The position numbers were made by a program, and so were the translations under genes. A DNA stretch of 8,477 nucleotides from Chloroflexota bacterium. Its GTDB lineage: Bacteria; Chloroflexota; Dormibacteria; Dormibacterales; Dormibacteraceae. The notes under the pieces are model-generated. The model ran no database searches. It was given only the letters and a program-made list of their open reading frames with translations, and was not told the DNA's origin. Location: the NCBI GenBank assembly GCA_005880345.1, contig VBGE01000271.1, forward strand, positions 1 through 8,477. Reading direction: 5' to 3'. Below are positions 1-6,761 of this stretch, in pieces; the first letter of the stretch is position 1, and each line of letters begins with the position of its first letter.

Positions 1-2
1 CG

Positions 3-308
3 GCCGGCTCGGCCTATGCGGCGCTGTTGACCTTCGAGAGCGGCCCGTTCGCGGGACGCATCGTCGCGCTGCCAAGCCAGATGGTCACGATCGGCCGCGC
101 ACCCGACAACGATGTGGTCGTCGGGGACCCCGCGACCTCAGGACACCACGGGCGGATCGAGGTCCGGACCGGCTCGTTCTGGATCAGCGACCTCGGCAGC
201 ACCAACGGCACGCTGGTCAACGGCGAGCCGGTGATCGAGAAGCAGCTGTCCGATGGCGACATGATCGCGATCGGCCAGAACACACTTCGCTTCAGCCTCG
301 AGGGCTAG
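3..308 (+). CDS. FHA domain protein, C-terminal part (5' end outside window)
   Basis: The reading frame is open from the window edge to a TAG at 306-308, so the true start lies upstream. The visible part is one forkhead-associated (FHA) domain, a beta-sandwich that in this family binds phosphothreonine peptides and serves in Ser/Thr kinase signalling or secretion regulation. Hallmarks seen: the TIGRAPDNDVVV strand with the conserved Gly-Arg, the Ser and His of ATSGHHGRIEV (normally SxxH), and the near-invariant LGSTNGTLVNG loop followed by LSDGDMIAIG. The domain ends at the stop codon, so it is C-terminal, as in many bacterial proteins that have a DUF3662 or membrane region in front. What lies N-terminal cannot be seen. 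The TTG at 27 is unlikely to be the start because the frame continues upstream without a stop. It is convergent with the DinB-like gene and shares 17 bp with it. Confidence 0.88.
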   Translation, partial: AGSAYAALLTFESGPFAGRIVALPSQMVTIGRAPDNDVVVGDPATSGHHGRIEVRTGSFWISDLGSTNGTLVNGEPVIEKQLSDGDMIAIGQNTLRFSLEG

Positions 309-876
309 GCGCTCCGGCGCGCAGCGCGTTGTAGAGCACGTCGTGCTCGCCCATGTGGACCCGAACGTGGGACACGCAAGGACGGGCGAGGATCTGCCAC
401 ATCGGAAGGCCGTCCAGGCTCGCGACCTCGGCCCAGACGGGCGGGTCCAGGTACCCAGGCCTCGCCTCCTGGTTGGCCTTGAGCGGCGGGACGGCGTCGA
501 GGGTCTGGTCGGTCTGGCGGCCGAGCCATTCCATGAAGGCCGCCTTGACGTCGTCCAGGTAAGCGATGCCGTCGGCGCGGGTGATGGAGTCGATCGCCCG
601 GTCGGCCACAGCGTCACCGATGCCCGCGCCATAGGCGGCCTCGCGCGGGAAGCGCTCGCGCCAGGGCGCCCGGTCGGCCACTTCGGGCGCGCCCTGGAAC
701 GCACTGTTCAGCGTCCAGTCGAGGATGCGCGACGCATGCCAGAGGATGAACCCGAGCTTGCTCGTGCCCGGCATGGCTCGCGTGTTCCACTCCTCGTCGG
801 TCAGCCGCTCCATCCGCTCCGAAATCAGGTTGAATGAGCCGTTCAGCTGGAACTTCAAGACGTCGATGCCCTTCAT
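292..876 (-). CDS. DinB-like (DinB/YfiT superfamily) metal-binding protein
   Basis: This 194-residue protein starts with MKGIDVLKFQL, the first helix of a DinB-type four-helix bundle. The usual three-histidine metal site is visible: His47 in LWHASRILDW, and His170 and His174 in SHVRVHMGEHD near the C terminus. DinB/YfiT proteins are mostly Ni/Zn-binding enzymes; some act as thiol-dependent (bacillithiol or mycothiol) transferases or isomerases, many have no known role. The length is slightly above the usual 150-180, owing to an Asp/Ala-rich stretch around residues 63-105. The ATG at 874-876 is chosen because the first helix begins there; no strong Shine-Dalgarno sequence lies upstream. It is transcribed away from the lipid operon and its 3' end overlaps the FHA gene. 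The substrate cannot be told from the sequence. Confidence 0.83.
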   Translation of the reverse strand: MKGIDVLKFQLNGSFNLISERMERLTDEEWNTRAMPGTSKLGFILWHASRILDWTLNSAFQGAPEVADRAPWRERFPREAAYGAGIGDAVADRAIDSITRADGIAYLDDVKAAFMEWLGRQTDQTLDAVPPLKANQEARPGYLDPPVWAEVASLDGLPMWQILARPCVSHVRVHMGEHDVLYNALRAGAPSPRG

Positions 877-939
877 GGCGGCTCATCGTAAAGGGCTAAC
901 CTTCACCGTGGTCACGGCACTGCGGAGCAGGAGGAAATC
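877..939. promoter_or_regulatory. Divergent intergenic region with palindrome and strong RBS
   Basis: These 63 bp separate the DinB-like gene from the operon starting at 940, so promoters for both directions should lie here or inside the 5' ends of the genes. A small perfect palindrome, CCGTG-GT-CACGG, occupies 906-917 and could be an operator half-site pair. A textbook AGGAGG at 929-934, five bases before the ATG at 940, fixes the start of the first operon gene. A TAACCT at 897-902 fits a loose -10 pattern, but no good -35 accompanies it, so no promoter is claimed. The palindrome is short enough to be chance. Confidence 0.35.
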
Positions 940-1362
940 ATGGCGGTCGAAGCTTTCTCCGACGAGTGGGCGCGGCAGTTCAAAGACGAGGTCAACAAGT
1001 CGTCCATGTACAAGTCCGCGGCCAAGGGCTGGAAGTGGACGGTCGGGCTCGTCGTCGAGGCGGAGCCGGACAAGAACGTGCCCGAGTCGGTCGGCGTCGT
1101 GATGGACCTTTTCGATGGCGAGGCTCGCGACATCCACGTGGGTCCGGCCTCGGACGCGCAGGCTTGCAACTTTGTCATCACCGCGCCCTACTCGCGCTGG
1201 AAGCAGGTCGCCAAGAAGGAGCTCGACGCCACCAAGGGGATGCTGCAGGGCAAGCTCAAACTGAAGGGCGACCTGCCGACCATCGTGCGCTACACGAAGG
1301 CGTCTCAGGAGCTGACGGAGTGCACGACCCGCGTGCCCGTGCAGTGGCCCGACGAAAAATAG
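940..1362 (+). CDS. SCP2 sterol-binding domain protein
   Basis: This 140-residue single-domain protein belongs to the sterol carrier protein 2 (SCP2) family. The family forms a small alpha/beta fold with a hydrophobic tunnel that holds fatty acids, acyl-CoAs or sterols; bacterial members usually sit beside lipid-degradation genes. The diagnostic C-terminal half is present: the acidic VGPASDAQACNFVITAPYS segment, then LQGKLKLKGDLPTIVRYTKA, where G-KLKLKG-L is the family signature. There is no signal peptide, so it is probably cytosolic. The start is secure because of the AGGAGG five bases upstream. It is the first gene of the plus-strand operon, and a carrier presenting lipid substrates to the enzymes behind it is a reasonable inference, not shown by the sequence. 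Confidence 0.85.
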   Translation: MAVEAFSDEWARQFKDEVNKSSMYKSAAKGWKWTVGLVVEAEPDKNVPESVGVVMDLFDGEARDIHVGPASDAQACNFVITAPYSRWKQVAKKELDATKGMLQGKLKLKGDLPTIVRYTKASQELTECTTRVPVQWPDEK

Positions 1363-1787
1363 CCACCATTGAGCCGGTCGAATACGCCGACGCCGAGCCC
1401 AGCGCGTTTGCGTCCATGCTCGGCGGCTTGATCGACGCGAACATTGCCGCCAGCCCGGCCAAGCGTCAGGACTTCGATCAGCTCTCGGCCCGAGTCGGCA
1501 TCTTCGTCACCGACATCGATGAGGCCGTGACCCTGGACTTCAAGCGCGGCTCGCTCATCGTGCACAACGGCCTGCAGCCAAGGCGCGCCATCACGATCCG
1601 CGCCGAGGCCGCAACTGTGATGAACCTGAGCAACTTGAAGATCGGCCTGTTCGGCATGCCCGTCTACTACGACGAGGTGGGAAGGGACATCGCCGGCAAG
1701 CTCGTGCAGGGCAAGCTGAGGATCGAGGGCTTGCTCGGCAACCTGTCGACGCTCAACTCCGTGACTCGTATTTTTTCCGTGCAGTGA
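1344..1787 (+). CDS. Second SCP2-like lipid-binding protein (start uncertain)
   Basis: The coding frame is clear from about 1371 to the TGA at 1785-1787. The C-terminal part shows the SCP2 pattern: a beta-rich middle (VTLDFKRGSLIVHNG), then AGKLVQGKLRIEGLLGNLST, equivalent to the GKLKLKG signature of the neighbour. It is a divergent paralogue, not a recent duplicate. The start is unclear: an in-frame GTG at 1344 gives 147 residues and overlaps the first SCP2 gene by 19 bp; the next in-frame ATG, at 1416, would give 123 residues; neither has a Shine-Dalgarno sequence. ATT at 1368 is another, rarer option. Translation may depend on coupling to the upstream gene. It ends in a 4-bp GTGA overlap with the dehydrogenase. 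A lipid or acyl-CoA carrier role is inferred from family and context. Confidence 0.65.
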   Translation: MARRKIATIEPVEYADAEPSAFASMLGGLIDANIAASPAKRQDFDQLSARVGIFVTDIDEAVTLDFKRGSLIVHNGLQPRRAITIRAEAATVMNLSNLKIGLFGMPVYYDEVGRDIAGKLVQGKLRIEGLLGNLSTLNSVTRIFSVQ

Positions 1788-2545
1788 CACAGCTGGCCGT
1801 GATCGGTGGGGGCAGCATGGGGGCGCAGATCGCCCAGCAGGCCGCCCTGCACGGCGTGGACGTCACGCTGCAGGACAAAGACGCGAGTCAGCTGCAGAAG
1901 GCTCGGGACTCGAATCGCGGACACCTCGCGCGCCGGGTCGAGAAAGGCAGGCTGTCGCCAGCGAACGCCGAGGCGGCGCTGGATCGCGTGCGCACGACGA
2001 CCGACCTCGCCGACGCCGCGCGCGACGCCGAATTCGTCATCGAGGCCGTATTCGAAGACCTCCAGGTGAAGCGTTCGATCTTCCAGGAGCTGCACTTCTT
2101 CTTCCCAGTGCTGGTGATGGACCTGGTCGAGATCGTGCGCGGCCCGAAGACGTCGGACGAGACGGTGGAGCGTGCGATAGCACTCTCGCGCGAGATGGCG
2201 CGCACGCCGGTCCTTCTCAACAAGGAGATCGACGGCTTCATCGTCAACCGCATCCTGCACGCGGCGACACAGGAGGCTTACCGCCTGCTCGACGCCGGGG
2301 TGGCGTCGTTCGAGGACATCGACCTCGCGGTGGAGAAGGGCCTCAACTGGCCGATGGGTCCGTTTCGCCTGGGCGACTTCAGCGGCCTCGACGTCACGTA
2401 CAACGCGAGGCTGCACATGTACAGGACGACCGGCGACGAGCGCTACAAGCCTTCGCCGCAGCTCGAGGCCAAGGTCAAGGCCGGCAAGCTGGGGCGGAAG
2501 TCCGGAGAAGGCTGGTACAGATATGGAGGCGATATTCAGGAATGA
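1784..2545 (+). CDS. 3-Hydroxyacyl-CoA dehydrogenase with an internal deletion
   Basis: It belongs to the family that oxidises L-3-hydroxyacyl-CoA to 3-ketoacyl-CoA with NAD+ (beta-oxidation or butanoate metabolism). The N-terminal Rossmann fold has GGGSMG at residues 8-13 and EAVFED around 97. The C-terminal domain has LVEIVRG with the likely catalytic Glu116, GFIVNR with Asn155, the NWPMGPFRLGDFSGLD segment, and a [11 protein letters not shown] ending. At 253 residues it is short for the family (about 280-290). The sequence jumps from FQEL straight to HFFFPVLVM (His104), so about 35 residues are missing in frame, including the NTSSL segment with the conserved active-site Ser. The motif after the gap also deviates: HFFNPxPVM is expected. 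The fold may survive but activity is doubtful. The GTG start overlaps the preceding stop (GTGA). Confidence 0.83.
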   Translation: MTQLAVIGGGSMGAQIAQQAALHGVDVTLQDKDASQLQKARDSNRGHLARRVEKGRLSPANAEAALDRVRTTTDLADAARDAEFVIEAVFEDLQVKRSIFQELHFFFPVLVMDLVEIVRGPKTSDETVERAIALSREMARTPVLLNKEIDGFIVNRILHAATQEAYRLLDAGVASFEDIDLAVEKGLNWPMGPFRLGDFSGLDVTYNARLHMYRTTGDERYKPSPQLEAKVKAGKLGRKSGEGWYRYGGDIQE

Positions 2546-2963
2546 TCAGCCCCACCGGGCGAGCGGGGAGGTGAAGCTTCACCATGTCGGCGTCGCGGTC
2601 GCCGACCTGGAGCCGGCGATCGAGATGTACACGTCGCTGTTTGGAGCGGTGCTGACGCACCGGGCCGGCAACGAGAAGGACGGCCTGGAGGCGGCTTTTC
2701 TGCAGATGGGTGACGCCGAGATCGAGCTCCTGGCGCCGCTGCGCGACGATTCGGCCGTCGGCAAGTTTCTCGCCAAGCGCGGGCCGGGCATGCACCACGT
2801 GGCCTACGCCGTGCCCGACATCCATCGGGCCATGGCCGACGCCCGCGCCGCCGGCCTCGAGCTCATCGACGCCGAGCCGCGGATGGGCATGCACGGGACG
2901 CTGATCGCGTTCGTGCATCCGAAAAGCGTGGGCGGCGTGCTGACGGAGTTCGTCCAGTCGTGA
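2523..2963 (+). CDS. mce: Methylmalonyl-CoA epimerase
   Basis: The enzyme interconverts (S)- and (R)-methylmalonyl-CoA, linking the carboxylase product to the mutase substrate. It is a vicinal-oxygen-chelate (VOC) fold protein of 146 residues with two beta-alpha-beta-beta-beta modules. Likely metal ligands are His21 (LHHVGVAV), Glu68 (EIELLAP, where some homologues have Gln), His92 (GMHHVAY) and Glu142 (LTEFVQS). The [14 protein letters not shown] and [11 protein letters not shown] segments are typical of epimerases as opposed to generic glyoxalases. The ATG at 2523 lies 23 bp inside the dehydrogenase gene, with a GGAGAAGG-like site before it. Homologues usually begin at the equivalent of GTG 2571 (VKLHHVG), but its GGGGAG lies directly against the codon, too close for normal initiation. 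The gene overlaps the mutase by 4 bp (GTGA). Confidence 0.92.
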   Translation: MEAIFRNDQPHRASGEVKLHHVGVAVADLEPAIEMYTSLFGAVLTHRAGNEKDGLEAAFLQMGDAEIELLAPLRDDSAVGKFLAKRGPGMHHVAYAVPDIHRAMADARAAGLELIDAEPRMGMHGTLIAFVHPKSVGGVLTEFVQS

Positions 2964-4531
2964 CATCAGACTTTCGCAACGACAGCGGCCTGCCGGTGAA
3001 GCCGGTTTATTCGGTCGAGGACAGGAGGGCGGACGAGCCGCTTCCTGGCGCCTTTCCCTATACGCGCGGCATCCACAAGGACATGTATCGCGGCCGCCTG
3101 TGGACCATGCGCCAGTACGCCGGTTTCGGCACCGCGGCCGAGTCGAACAAGCGGTACCGCTTTCTCCTGCAGCAAGGGCAGACCGGGCTGTCGGTTGCGT
3201 TCGACCTGCCCACGCAGATCGGTTACGACTCCGACGACCCGATGGCCCACGGCGAGGTGGGCAAGGTAGGCGTCGCGATCGATTCGCTCGAGGACATGGA
3301 GATCCTGTTGCGGGACATCCCGCTCGACGAGGTCTCCACCTCGATGACGATCAACGCGACGGCCGCGATGTTGCTCCTTCTGTACCAGCTGGTCGCGGAG
3401 AAGCAGGGAGTGCCCGCGGCCAGGATCACGGGCACGGTGCAGAACGACATCCTCAAGGAGTACGCGGCGCGCGGCACCTACATCTTTCCGCCCAAGCCAT
3501 CGATGCGCCTGATCACCGACCTCTTCAGCTACTGCGCGGAAAACCTGCCCAACTGGAACACCATCTCCGTTTCGGGCTACCACATGCGTGAGGCCGGCTC
3601 GACCGCGGCGGAAGAGGTCGCGTTGACCCTCAGCCACGCCATCGCTTACGTCGAGGCTGCCCAGGCCGCCGGACTTGCGGTCGACGAGTTCGCGCCGCGC
3701 GTGTCGTTCTTCTTCGCGTGCCACATGGACTTCTTCGAAGAGGTCGCCAAGTTTCGGGCCGCGCGCCGGATGTGGGCGCGACTGATGCGCGATCGATTCC
3801 ACGCCAGGGACGAACGGTCGCAGGCGCTGCGCTTTCACACTCAGACAGGCGGCGTCACCCTGACCGCGCAGCAGCCGCTCAACAATGTGGTGCGCACGAC
3901 GCTGGAGGCGATGAGCGCCGTGCTCGGTGGCACGCAGTCGCTGCACACCAACGGGTATGACGAGGCGCTGGGGCTGCCCTCTCAGAACGCGGCCGAGATT
4001 GCACTCCGCACGCAGCAGGTGATCGGCCATGAGTCGGCGGTGCCGTACGTCGCCGACCCGCTCGGTGGGTCGTACTACGTCGAGAATCTCACCGACCGCG
4101 TCGAGGAGGAGGCGCTCCAGATCATGGCCGAGATCGACGAGCTGGGCGGCGCCGTGGCGTGCATCGAGTCGGGCTGGACCCAGCGCCGGATCGCCGACAG
4201 CGCGTACCGGCTGCAGCGGCGCATCGAGTCGGGGAATCGCGTGGTGGTCGGCGTCAACCGCTACACCGAAACCGACTCGAGGCCCGTGGAGATCATGAAG
4301 ATCAGCCCGCGCCACCAGGTGGCGCAGGCGCGGGCGTTGAAGAAGCTGCGCGCGCGCCGGTCGAAGTCTGCGGTCGACGGGCACCTCGCGAGGCTGGAGC
4401 GGGCCGCGCGCGGCAGCGAAAACCTGATGTCCCCGCTGAAGGCCGCCCTCGCGGATTACGTGACGATCGGCGAGTGCTGCCGCGTCCTGCGCGAGGTCTT
4501 CGGCGAATACCACCCTGGGGAGGCTTTGTGA
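2960..4531 (+). CDS. mcmA1: Methylmalonyl-CoA mutase, large (catalytic) subunit
   Basis: This is the B12-dependent radical isomerase subunit converting (R)-methylmalonyl-CoA to succinyl-CoA. At 523 residues it holds only the TIM-barrel substrate domain; the C-terminal B12-binding domain of one-chain mutases (DxHxxG) is absent, so it is the split type and needs a separate small subunit. Substrate-defining residues align with Propionibacterium MutB: Tyr53 (RQYAGFG, MutB Tyr89), Arg171 (ARGTYIFPP, MutB Arg207) and His208 (SGYHMREAG, MutB His244), with identical spacing. Tyr plus Arg indicates methylmalonyl-CoA over isobutyryl-CoA, whose mutases carry Phe and Gln there. Other conserved blocks are [29 protein letters not shown] and [10 protein letters not shown]. 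It appears full length, with a GTG start overlapping the epimerase stop and good conservation to the C terminus. Confidence 0.95.
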   Translation: MTSDFRNDSGLPVKPVYSVEDRRADEPLPGAFPYTRGIHKDMYRGRLWTMRQYAGFGTAAESNKRYRFLLQQGQTGLSVAFDLPTQIGYDSDDPMAHGEVGKVGVAIDSLEDMEILLRDIPLDEVSTSMTINATAAMLLLLYQLVAEKQGVPAARITGTVQNDILKEYAARGTYIFPPKPSMRLITDLFSYCAENLPNWNTISVSGYHMREAGSTAAEEVALTLSHAIAYVEAAQAAGLAVDEFAPRVSFFFACHMDFFEEVAKFRAARRMWARLMRDRFHARDERSQALRFHTQTGGVTLTAQQPLNNVVRTTLEAMSAVLGGTQSLHTNGYDEALGLPSQNAAEIALRTQQVIGHESAVPYVADPLGGSYYVENLTDRVEEEALQIMAEIDELGGAVACIESGWTQRRIADSAYRLQRRIESGNRVVVGVNRYTETDSRPVEIMKISPRHQVAQARALKKLRARRSKSAVDGHLARLERAARGSENLMSPLKAALADYVTIGECCRVLREVFGEYHPGEAL

Positions 4532-4938
4532 TGGCTCAAGCAGTGATTCCGATGCTGGCGTATGAAAACGGCCCCGCGTCGATGGATTGGCTCGCCCGGG
4601 CATTCGGCTTCAAAGAGCTGGACCGGCGGGTGGAGAACGGCAACCTCACGCACGGCGAGATGGAGCTCGACGGCGGCGTAATCATGCTGGCTACGCCCTC
4701 GCCGCATTACCACGGCCCCAAGCACCATCGCGAGGAGTGCGAGGCAGCGGCGCGCTGGCAGGAGGTCCCGTACATCGTCGACGGGGTGCTCGTCTACGTC
4801 GACGACGTCACAGCGCACTACGACCGGGCGCGCGAGCACGGGGCGAGGATCTTGTCCGAGCTCGAAGGGGGAGAGCAGGGGAAGCGCTACCGCGCGGAGG
4901 ACATCGAGGGCCACCGCTGGATGTTCATCGAGCGATGA
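4531..4938 (+). CDS. VOC-family (glyoxalase/PhnB-like) protein
   Basis: This 135-residue protein opens with [21 protein letters not shown], typical of a widespread glyoxalase/bleomycin-resistance subgroup within the vicinal-oxygen-chelate superfamily. Further family segments are [13 protein letters not shown], the [22 protein letters not shown] stretch of the second module, and [16 protein letters not shown] at the end, where the Glu and His of EGHRW are typical active-site or metal positions. It differs clearly from the epimerase two genes upstream, so it is not a second copy. The start is well supported: ATG overlaps the mutase stop (TGATG), and GGGGAGG at 4517-4523 lies seven bases ahead. 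It ends with an ATGA overlap into the carboxylase gene. Its substrate is unknown; location between mutase and carboxylase suggests a CoA-ester or aldehyde-related side activity, which is inference. Confidence 0.83.
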   Translation: MAQAVIPMLAYENGPASMDWLARAFGFKELDRRVENGNLTHGEMELDGGVIMLATPSPHYHGPKHHREECEAAARWQEVPYIVDGVLVYVDDVTAHYDRAREHGARILSELEGGEQGKRYRAEDIEGHRWMFIER

Positions 4939-5072
4939 GCGAGCGCCACCGCAGAGTCGACCCGCTCAACGAGCTGCGCCAGCGCAAGTACGAGGCCGGC
5001 CACGGCGACGCCGAGGCTTTCCAGCGCATGGGGTGGTCACCGGGATGGCGAAGATCGACGGGCGCGACGTGA
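4935..5072 (+). pseudogene. pccB: Displaced N-terminal fragment of the carboxylase beta gene
   Basis: An ATG overlapping the preceding stop (ATGA, 4935-4938) opens a frame reading [20 protein letters not shown], which is the usual N terminus of acyl-CoA carboxylase beta subunits (the ELRxRK helix). It continues as far as AEAFQRM near 5029. There the homology stops: the frame runs through [13 protein letters not shown] to a TGA at 5070-5072, while the carboxylase sequence resumes at GVVTG in another frame (5030 onward). The expected KQHxxGKLTARERIxxLLD block between these points is absent. So this is the start of the gene at 5033-6349, cut off by a deletion with frameshift, and not an independent small gene. 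Confidence 0.8.
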
Positions 5073-6349
5073 TGCTGTTCAGCCACGACGCGAGCGTGTT
5101 CGGTGGCTCGCTGGGCGAGGTGTTCGCCGAGAAGGTCATCAAGGTGATGGACCTCGCGGTGACCAACCGCATCCCGATCATCGGCATCAACGACTCAGGC
5201 GGCGCGCGCATCCAGGAGGGCGTCGTGTCGCTCGCCGGCTACGCCGAGATCTTCTGGCGCAACGTCGAGGCGAGCGGTCTCATCCCACAGCTGAGCCTCA
5301 TCCTCGGCCCCTGCACGGGTGGTGCTGTGTACTCGCCGGCGATCACCGACTTCACGTTCATGGTCCACGGCGTCGGCTACATGTTCATCACCGGCCCCGA
5401 GGTGATCAAGGTGACCACCGGCGAGGCGGTGACCTTCGACTCGCTGGGAGGCGCCGAGGTGCACAACGTCAAGTCGGGCGTCGGCCATTTCCTGGCGGAG
5501 AGCGAGGAGGAATGCTTCGCGCAGGTGCGCAAGCTCTTCCGGTACATCCCGCAGAGCTGCGACGACGAGCCGCCGCGAGTGGAGTCGACCGACGATCCTG
5601 AGCGTGCGGCGCCTGGGCTGGCCACCATCATCCCGGACAACCCCAAGGAGCCGTATGACATCAAACAGGTCATCGCCATGGTCGTCGACGGCGGCGAGTT
5701 CTTCGAGGTGCAGCCGTTCTATGCCATGAACATCGTCGTCGGGTTCGCGCACCTCGGCGGCCGCTCGGTGGGCGTGGTGGCCAACCAGCCTAAGGTGATG
5801 GCCGGCGCGCTCGACATCAACGCGTCCGACAAGGCGGCGCGGTTCGTGCGCTTCTGCGACGCCTTCAACATCCCGCTCGTCACCTTTGTCGACGTCCCGG
5901 GATTCCTGCCGGGTACCGCGCAGGAATATGGCGGGATCATCCGGCACGGAGCCAAGCTCCTCTACGCGTTCAGCGAGGCGACAGTGCCCAAGCTCACGGT
6001 CATCACGCGCAAGGCGTACGGCGGCGCTTACTGCGTGATGTGCTCGAAGCACATCCGCGCCGACTTCAACATCGCGTGGCCGACCGCTGAGATCGCTGTG
6101 ATGGGTCCGGAAGGGGCGGTCAACATCCTGTTCCGCCGTGAGCTGGCCTCCGGCTCGGCGCAGCGCAGCGAGCTCGTCCAGGAGTACACCGAGCGATTCG
6201 CCAATCCTTACATCGCCGCGGAGCGCGGCTACATCGATGGCGTGATCGAGCCGGGCCGGACGCGGTTGGAGCTGATCCGCGCGCTGCGCATCGCCTCGCG
6301 CAAAGAGCGGCGCCGCAGCCCGCGTTGGCACGGCAACATCCCCTTGTGA
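5033..6349 (+). CDS. pccB: Propionyl-CoA carboxylase beta subunit, N-terminally truncated by frameshift
   Basis: This is the carboxyltransferase subunit that moves CO2 from carboxybiotin to propionyl-CoA, giving (S)-methylmalonyl-CoA. The 438-residue frame holds both crotonase-like halves. The first has [40 protein letters not shown] and [12 protein letters not shown]. The second has [40 protein letters not shown], and the standard C terminus ending in HGNIPL. The family is usually about 510-530 residues; adding the displaced start (4935-5029) gives some 470, so about 45-55 residues are missing. The GTG at 5033 is only the first start codon in this frame (Val of GVVTG), not a believable native start. 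The usual GGAYDVM motif has Cys for Asp. The biotin-bearing alpha subunit is not in the window. Specificity for propionyl-CoA rests on the epimerase/mutase neighbours. Confidence 0.88.
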   Translation: MVTGMAKIDGRDVMLFSHDASVFGGSLGEVFAEKVIKVMDLAVTNRIPIIGINDSGGARIQEGVVSLAGYAEIFWRNVEASGLIPQLSLILGPCTGGAVYSPAITDFTFMVHGVGYMFITGPEVIKVTTGEAVTFDSLGGAEVHNVKSGVGHFLAESEEECFAQVRKLFRYIPQSCDDEPPRVESTDDPERAAPGLATIIPDNPKEPYDIKQVIAMVVDGGEFFEVQPFYAMNIVVGFAHLGGRSVGVVANQPKVMAGALDINASDKAARFVRFCDAFNIPLVTFVDVPGFLPGTAQEYGGIIRHGAKLLYAFSEATVPKLTVITRKAYGGAYCVMCSKHIRADFNIAWPTAEIAVMGPEGAVNILFRRELASGSAQRSELVQEYTERFANPYIAAERGYIDGVIEPGRTRLELIRALRIASRKERRRSPRWHGNIPL

Positions 6350-6365
6350 AAGGATCGACGAGCCC

Positions 6366-6761
6366 ATGAAGCTCCTCGAATACCAGGCCAAAGAGGTGCT
6401 TGCGTCGCTCGGGATACCGATCCCGCCCGGCGTCGTGGCTCGCAATCCTGACGAGGCGGCGGCCGCATTCGAAAAGCTGGGCCCGCTGGCAGTAAAAGCC
6501 CAGGTGCCGGTCGGTGGCCGCGGCAAGGCCGGCGGGATCAAGCTCGTCAAGAGCGCCGGCGAAGCGCGGAGTGCGGCCGAGCAGCACGGGCGAACATCCT
6601 GCTGCTGTCAGCCAGGGGCGGCATGGACATCGAGCAGGTGGCCGAGGAGTCACCGGAGGCCATCGCACGGCTCTATCCGAACCCGTGGCGCGGCCCGCTC
6701 GACTTCGAGCTCGGCCAGCTTGTCTACGACACGGGCCTCGGTGAGCACGCTCGGCCGCTGA
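6366..6761 (+). pseudogene. sucC: N-terminal fragment of succinyl-CoA synthetase beta, frameshifted
   Basis: The ATG at 6366 follows an AAAGGA at 6349-6354 and lies 16 bp after the carboxylase stop. It encodes the typical SucC N terminus: [20 protein letters not shown], then the ATP-grasp nucleotide-binding strand [20 protein letters not shown] and GEARSAAEQ, ending near 6584. After that the frame makes no family sense ([11 protein letters not shown] and on to a stop at 6759-6761), while the genuine sequence resumes in a different frame at [14 protein letters not shown] (6593 onward). The block expected between them (LG-x-IKG-x-x-V-x-x-VLVEEA-x-x-IxxExYxxxxxDR, about 37-40 residues) is gone. 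This is the true gene start, separated from its body by a deletion. Confidence 0.83.

Noticed and set aside
309..327. GC-rich inverted repeat GCGCT...AGCGC just after the FHA stop, as a two-way terminator
   Set aside because: Arms are only five bases, there is no T-run on either side, and the site lies inside the DinB-like coding sequence; likely chance in GC-rich DNA.
906..917. Palindrome CCGTGGTCACGG as a defined operator of a fatty-acid regulator
   Set aside because: Five-base arms fit many regulators and chance; no regulator gene in the window and no second copy of the site was noticed.
2960..4531. Isobutyryl-CoA or 2-hydroxyisobutyryl-CoA mutase instead of methylmalonyl-CoA mutase
   Set aside because: Tyr53 and Arg171 match the carboxylate-binding pair of methylmalonyl-CoA mutase, whereas those enzymes differ at these positions; the epimerase and carboxylase neighbours agree.
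2966..4603. Long minus-strand open frame (545 codons) opposite the mutase gene
   Set aside because: It mirrors the mutase codons, is rich in Arg/His without any recognisable domain, and the plus-strand product is unmistakable.
5195..6550. Long minus-strand open frame opposite the carboxylase gene
   Set aside because: Antisense shadow produced by GC-rich codon bias; no family features, and it crosses the end of one gene into another.
6585..6592. Programmed ribosomal frameshift in sucC
   Set aside because: No slippery heptamer or following structure seen, and a block of conserved residues is missing, which a frameshift alone cannot explain.
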